Source of the DNA: Bacteroidota bacterium
GTDB taxonomy: Bacteria > Bacteroidota > Bacteroidia > Cytophagales > Cyclobacteriaceae
Assembly (NCBI GenBank): GCA_027297025.1
Contig: JAPUIM010000515.1
Coordinates: forward strand, 1 to 8,259
Direction of reading: 5' to 3'
Length of the DNA: 8,259 nucleotides
A program made the position numbers and the translations under genes. This document shows, piece by piece, positions 5,487 to 8,259 of this stretch. The notes under the pieces were generated by a model. The model worked only from the letters and a program-made list of their open reading frames with translations. It was not told the origin of the DNA and made no database searches. Position 1 is the stretch's first letter. Each line of letters opens with the position of its first letter.

Positions 5487-6725
5487 GTGCGGAGTCCATC
5501 TCGATTAATACTTATCCCCATTTTGATCCTAGCCTTGGGTTGCGGTAGTGATGATGAATCATCTCCGCCAACAATTCCTGATGACGATGGGACCCCGGTT
5601 GAGGAATCTTATTTCGAAATTGTCAGTGCTACTCACCTACCGGTCACTAGTCTGGAAGGCCGCAGTATGGATGCCCGGTTTAGTGATTTCGATGGTGATG
5701 GGGATCAGGATCTGGTGATCGTTCTTGAATTTGAACCCAATATCCTACTCATCAATGCGGGTGGTGGCGTTTTTAACGATGAAAGTAATACACGACTTCC
5801 TCGCAGCGCCTGGGATTCACAGGACGTGGGAGTCGCTGACTTCGATCTTGATGGCGATATGGACATCATTGTGGTAACCGGGGATGAACTTGTCAACGAA
5901 TTATACTTAAATAATGGCAACGGAACTTTTAGCGATAATAGCGATCGTTTACCGGTGCAAGGAATATCCTATGCGGTTTTGATTGAAGACCTGGACCTGG
6001 ATGGCGACCCCGACATCCTAATCGGCAACAAGGGGCAAAATGTTATTCTCATCAACGATGGAGCAGCCAGGTTTACCGACGAAACAGCCGACCGTCTTCC
6101 TATCGTATTTGACCAAACGCGGGATTTGGAGCTTGGCGATGTAGATGGTGACGGTGATTTGGACTTGGTTGTTGGCAATGAGGACCGTAACCGGTTATTG
6201 ATCAACACAGGTGGGGGGTTTTTTGTAGATGAATCGGATGCACGCATCCCCATCCCGGAAGGGGTTGAAGAAACCAGGGAGGCGGATTTCGGAGATGTGG
6301 ACGGCGACGGCGATTTGGATCTGTTGTTTGCCAATATAAATCTTATAGCCAACGGCTCTCCCCAGAATCGCTTACTCCTGAACGATGGCAATGGTTTTTA
6401 TAGCGATGTTACCCTTGAAAATCTTCCTTTAAATCCCGAAGCAAGCCAGGATGGGGATTTTCTCGATCTGGATCAAGATGGAGATCTGGATATCATTACC
6501 GGTAACGTCATGCTCACTCCCAGTGGGTTGTTCGATCCCGCGCCTTATTTGATCTGGATTAACGATGGTTCAGGGGTATTTACTGAGGCAACCTTGGATT
6601 TTTTTCCTAAAGAGATTTCCGGAATTGGATTTGATATCGAAGCCACCGATTTGAATGGGGACGGAAAACCAGACCTTTATTTGGCCAGCAGACGAACTGT
6701 CGACGTATTATTGCTGTCAAGGTGA
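5487..6725 (+). CDS. Surface lipoprotein with seven FG-GAP/VCBS repeats (beta-propeller)
   Basis: This 412-residue protein starts at GTG 5487; a TAA lies two codons upstream in frame, so no longer start exists. Residues 7-18 are hydrophobic and end in A-L-G before Cys19, a lipoprotein cleavage site. The following G-S-D-D-E resembles the acidic signal that sends Bacteroidota lipoproteins to the cell surface. The mature protein consists of seven repeats of 50-61 residues, each with a DxDxDGD-type calcium-binding loop: 67-75, 118-126, 168-176, 218-226, 270-278, 327-335 and 388-396. The last is degenerate (DLNGDGKPD). Most repeats then show L-x-I/L-N-x-G-x-G-x-F and end in R-L-P or a similar turn. 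Seven repeats suffice for one closed seven-bladed propeller, so this is probably a complete domain for adhesion or ligand binding with no enzyme attached. Tandem stops (TGA TAA) close the gene. Its ligand is unknown. Confidence 0.94.
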   Translation: MRSPSRLILIPILILALGCGSDDESSPPTIPDDDGTPVEESYFEIVSATHLPVTSLEGRSMDARFSDFDGDGDQDLVIVLEFEPNILLINAGGGVFNDESNTRLPRSAWDSQDVGVADFDLDGDMDIIVVTGDELVNELYLNNGNGTFSDNSDRLPVQGISYAVLIEDLDLDGDPDILIGNKGQNVILINDGAARFTDETADRLPIVFDQTRDLELGDVDGDGDLDLVVGNEDRNRLLINTGGGFFVDESDARIPIPEGVEETREADFGDVDGDGDLDLLFANINLIANGSPQNRLLLNDGNGFYSDVTLENLPLNPEASQDGDFLDLDQDGDLDIITGNVMLTPSGLFDPAPYLIWINDGSGVFTEATLDFFPKEISGIGFDIEATDLNGDGKPDLYLASRRTVDVLLLSR

Positions 6726-6834
6726 TAAGTCAAATACTTGATAGTAATCCTCCTTAACCTGGGAAGTGAAAATGCATCCGGTTCATTCCATGATTTCAAG
6801 TCCTTCTGGGAAAGCCTTAAAATAACCTGAGGGT

Positions 6835-7635
6835 TCACTTCACTTGCAGCAGCCAGCTTCCAGTTTTAAACCATTGCTGTTCCATCTGCTGAAGTATTCC
6901 AGTAAGTTGAAGTTGTGAAAAGAAATTGGAAACAATATTTTTCAACAGAGGATCGTCCGGGGGCAAAGCGATGCCAATGGGTTCAATGGTCATTGGCTGA
7001 TTCAAAGTGACAAAGTCATCATCCGGATATCGCATTACGGAATAGGCGCAAACCGGATAGTCAGCGATTAATGCATCCGCTTCACCCTCTCGCAACATTT
7101 TTACCGCGTCATTGTAATTGGCTACCGCTGAGAGACTGGCATTGGGAATCTGTTTATTAACAAAACTTTCGGAAGTAGAACCCTTTAGTGCCACCAATTT
7201 CACCTCTGCCTTGTTCATATCACTGGCATTTTTGACTGCAGCCAGCGTGGATGATTTGGTCAGGATCGATTTACCGGAAAGTATATAGGGTCCTACGAAG
7301 GCAACTTTCATATTGCGTTCTGTAGTGATGGTCATCCCTGACATTACCACGTCCACTTTTCTTTCTTGTAAGGATACCAGCAGTTCGCTAAAGGGTATTT
7401 CAATAATTTTCAATTCGACACCCATAGCTTCAGCAAGCAACTCCGCCAGCTGTACCTCGTAACCGATCAATTGATCTTCACGGGATAACATGGCGAACGG
7501 AGGCTGGTCCCCTGACATTCCCACCCGGAGTTCACCTCGTTTTTGGATATCCTTTACTATTTTTTGACTATAGCATTCAATGTTTATGGCAACAATGAAC
7601 AGAAAGAAGCATAGACTCTTTGATATTATTTTCAT
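6835..7635 (-). CDS. Periplasmic solute-binding protein, family 3 (amino-acid type)
   Basis: This is a receptor of the bacterial extracellular solute-binding family 3 (SBP_bac_3), which delivers small ligands, typically amino acids, to ABC importers. I chose ATG 7635-7633 (266 residues) because it places a typical signal peptide (MKIISK, hydrophobic 8-19, cleavage near 20-24) at the N-terminus; the frame stays open to an ATG at 7710, which would bury it. Mature features are GELRVGMSGDQPPF (34-47), the signature GYEVQLAELLAEAMG (58-72), VDVVMSGMTITTERNMKVAFVGPY (94-117) with Arg107 at the position that binds the ligand carboxylate, and Asp192 in ADALIADYP, which in amino-acid receptors binds the amino group. 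Both favour an amino acid or close analogue. No permease or ATPase gene lies nearby, so it either serves a transporter elsewhere or acts in sensing. It converges on the FG-GAP gene. Confidence 0.94.
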   Translation of the reverse strand: MKIISKSLCFFLFIVAINIECYSQKIVKDIQKRGELRVGMSGDQPPFAMLSREDQLIGYEVQLAELLAEAMGVELKIIEIPFSELLVSLQERKVDVVMSGMTITTERNMKVAFVGPYILSGKSILTKSSTLAAVKNASDMNKAEVKLVALKGSTSESFVNKQIPNASLSAVANYNDAVKMLREGEADALIADYPVCAYSVMRYPDDDFVTLNQPMTIEPIGIALPPDDPLLKNIVSNFFSQLQLTGILQQMEQQWFKTGSWLLQVK

Positions 7636-7946
7636 GATTGTTGGTTTAGCGGAAAAAAAAATTTTGATAAGATAATGATTCAGTTTGAAATTTTCATCGA
7701 GTGCTGCCATTAGTTGATACTCATGATAAAATGATTTATTTAGATGCCCGATGTAATAGGTTATCGCCCCTTTAAAAACCCGAACGATGCGGATGTAAGT
7801 TGTCCAGTGTTATTGACTTCAAATCCCTTGAGGAAGACTTATAATAACGGTGGGATTAGTAGTATACTGTACTACACCCAGCGATGGGATTACAGCACAG
7901 TTTTAGATGTCTCATTTTCCCAAAAGTTCCCTGACTATGCAAACTT
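7636..7946. other. Non-coding stretch between uvrA and the solute-binding protein gene
   Basis: This gap of about 310 bp lies downstream of uvrA and upstream of the solute-binding protein gene, both on the minus strand. It should hold the latter's promoter, but I see no good TAnnTTTG box. Open frames on both strands (7744-7983 plus; an N-terminal extension to 7710 minus) look accidental. The only structured element seen is the inverted repeat at 7859-7875. Confidence 0.5.
7859..7875. repeat. Short inverted repeat, possible operator
   Basis: GTAGTA (7859-7864) and TACTAC (7870-7875) are perfect reverse complements separated by five bases, and the GTATAC palindrome overlaps the left arm. The site lies about 225 bp upstream of the solute-binding protein start. 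It could bind a dimeric repressor, but a 6-bp arm can arise by chance. Confidence 0.3.
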
Positions 7947-8259
7947 CTATACCAGTTTCTCCCTCAAGTACCTGGCGGTATAATTGTCCTTCTGTTTGAC
8001 CAGATCTTCCGGGGTGCCGGCAAAATTCAGGTACCCCCCCAGTTCCCCACCTTCCGGTCCCAGATCGATGATCCAATCGGCACACTTGATCACCTCCAGG
8101 TTGTGCTCAATGATGATCACACTGTTCCCTTGATCAATCAAGGCTTCCAGCGTGGACAACAGTTTGTTTATATCGTGAAAGTGTAAACCGGTAGTGGGTT
8201 CATCAAAAATAAACAAAACATGATCGCCTCCCTTGAGTGTGTTTTCCGAACCCTTCCCC
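7947..8259 (-). CDS. uvrA: UvrABC system protein A, C-terminal end (partial)
   Basis: The last 103 residues of a UvrA-type ABC ATPase enter from the right edge and end at TAG 7949-7947. UvrA dimerises, scans DNA for bulky lesions and loads UvrB in nucleotide excision repair, in the cytoplasm. Visible landmarks of the second nucleotide-binding domain are the Walker B region [15 protein letters not shown], the H-loop segment [28 protein letters not shown] and the usual C-terminal ending G-T-P-E-D-L-V, a short spacer, then YTARYL. The ABC signature and the zinc-finger parts lie outside the window. Just before FIFDEP sits [13 protein letters not shown], slightly longer than I expect for that loop. 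The family call is firm. Bacteroidota often carry several UvrA paralogues, so this could be the main one or an accessory copy. Confidence 0.95.
   Translation of the reverse strand, partial: GKGSENTLKGGDHVLFIFDEPTTGLHFHDINKLLSTLEALIDQGNSVIIIEHNLEVIKCADWIIDLGPEGGELGGYLNFAGTPEDLVKQKDNYTARYLREKLV

Noticed and set aside
5705..6391. Serine-rich minus-strand frames opposite the FG-GAP gene
   Set aside because: They mirror the repeated GAT/GAC-GG codons of the calcium loops; the Ser/Pro-rich products are artefacts of the repeats.
7636..7710. 25-residue N-terminal extension of the solute-binding protein
   Set aside because: It would place a typical signal peptide internally; the ATG at 7635 gives a normal exported protein.
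7744..7983. 79-residue open frame on the plus strand
   Set aside because: It overlaps the 3' end of uvrA on the other strand, shows no recognisable domain or signal, and is preceded by no clear initiation region. It could be a gene remnant, but nothing supports that.

Overview
The window looks like chromosomal DNA of a Bacteroidota member, most likely of the Cytophagales or a related marine or soil group. This rests on: a C-G-S-D-D-E surface-lipoprotein signature; A-rich leaders in place of clear Shine-Dalgarno sites; a TAnnTTTG-type -7 box before tpiA; a small secreted repeat protein resembling the Bacteroidota family DUF6150; and a UvrA C-terminus of the type [15 protein letters not shown]. 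No species can be named from sequence alone. The window shows no tRNA, rRNA, CRISPR array, insertion sequence or phage gene.

Layout, left to right. Positions 1-1346 (minus) carry the N-terminal 448 residues of a large secreted protein with a very acidic, Trp/Gly/Asp-rich linker; it runs off the left edge. Positions 1516-2616 (minus) form a two-gene unit: tpiA (triosephosphate isomerase), then, with no spacer, a 112-residue exported protein built from 13-residue Ala-Asp repeats. Upstream on the same strand is a dodecin (2739-2948), a small flavin-storage protein.

Positions 3113-4224 (minus) hold an AT-rich regulatory module: an ECF sigma factor that apparently starts at TTG, followed by a three-helix membrane protein that could be its anti-sigma factor. 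Each gene is preceded by the same 35-bp element (AATGCAACC, a 12-nt variable stretch, then TTGTATT-R-TATAGA; 27 of 35 positions identical). This reads as an autoregulated ECF promoter present twice, and is the most interesting signal in the window.

Positions 4396-5268 (minus) encode a PAP2-type membrane phosphatase. Divergent from it, 5487-6725 (plus) encodes a surface lipoprotein with seven FG-GAP/VCBS calcium-loop repeats, enough for one complete seven-bladed beta-propeller. Convergent with that gene, 6835-7635 (minus) encodes a lone family 3 periplasmic solute-binding protein, probably for an amino acid, with no transporter genes beside it. After about 310 bp of non-coding DNA containing a small inverted repeat, the C-terminal end of uvrA enters from the right edge (7947-8259, minus).

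Most genes are unrelated housekeeping or envelope genes. The pairs that clearly work together are tpiA with its small downstream gene (shared transcript) and the sigma factor with its membrane partner.
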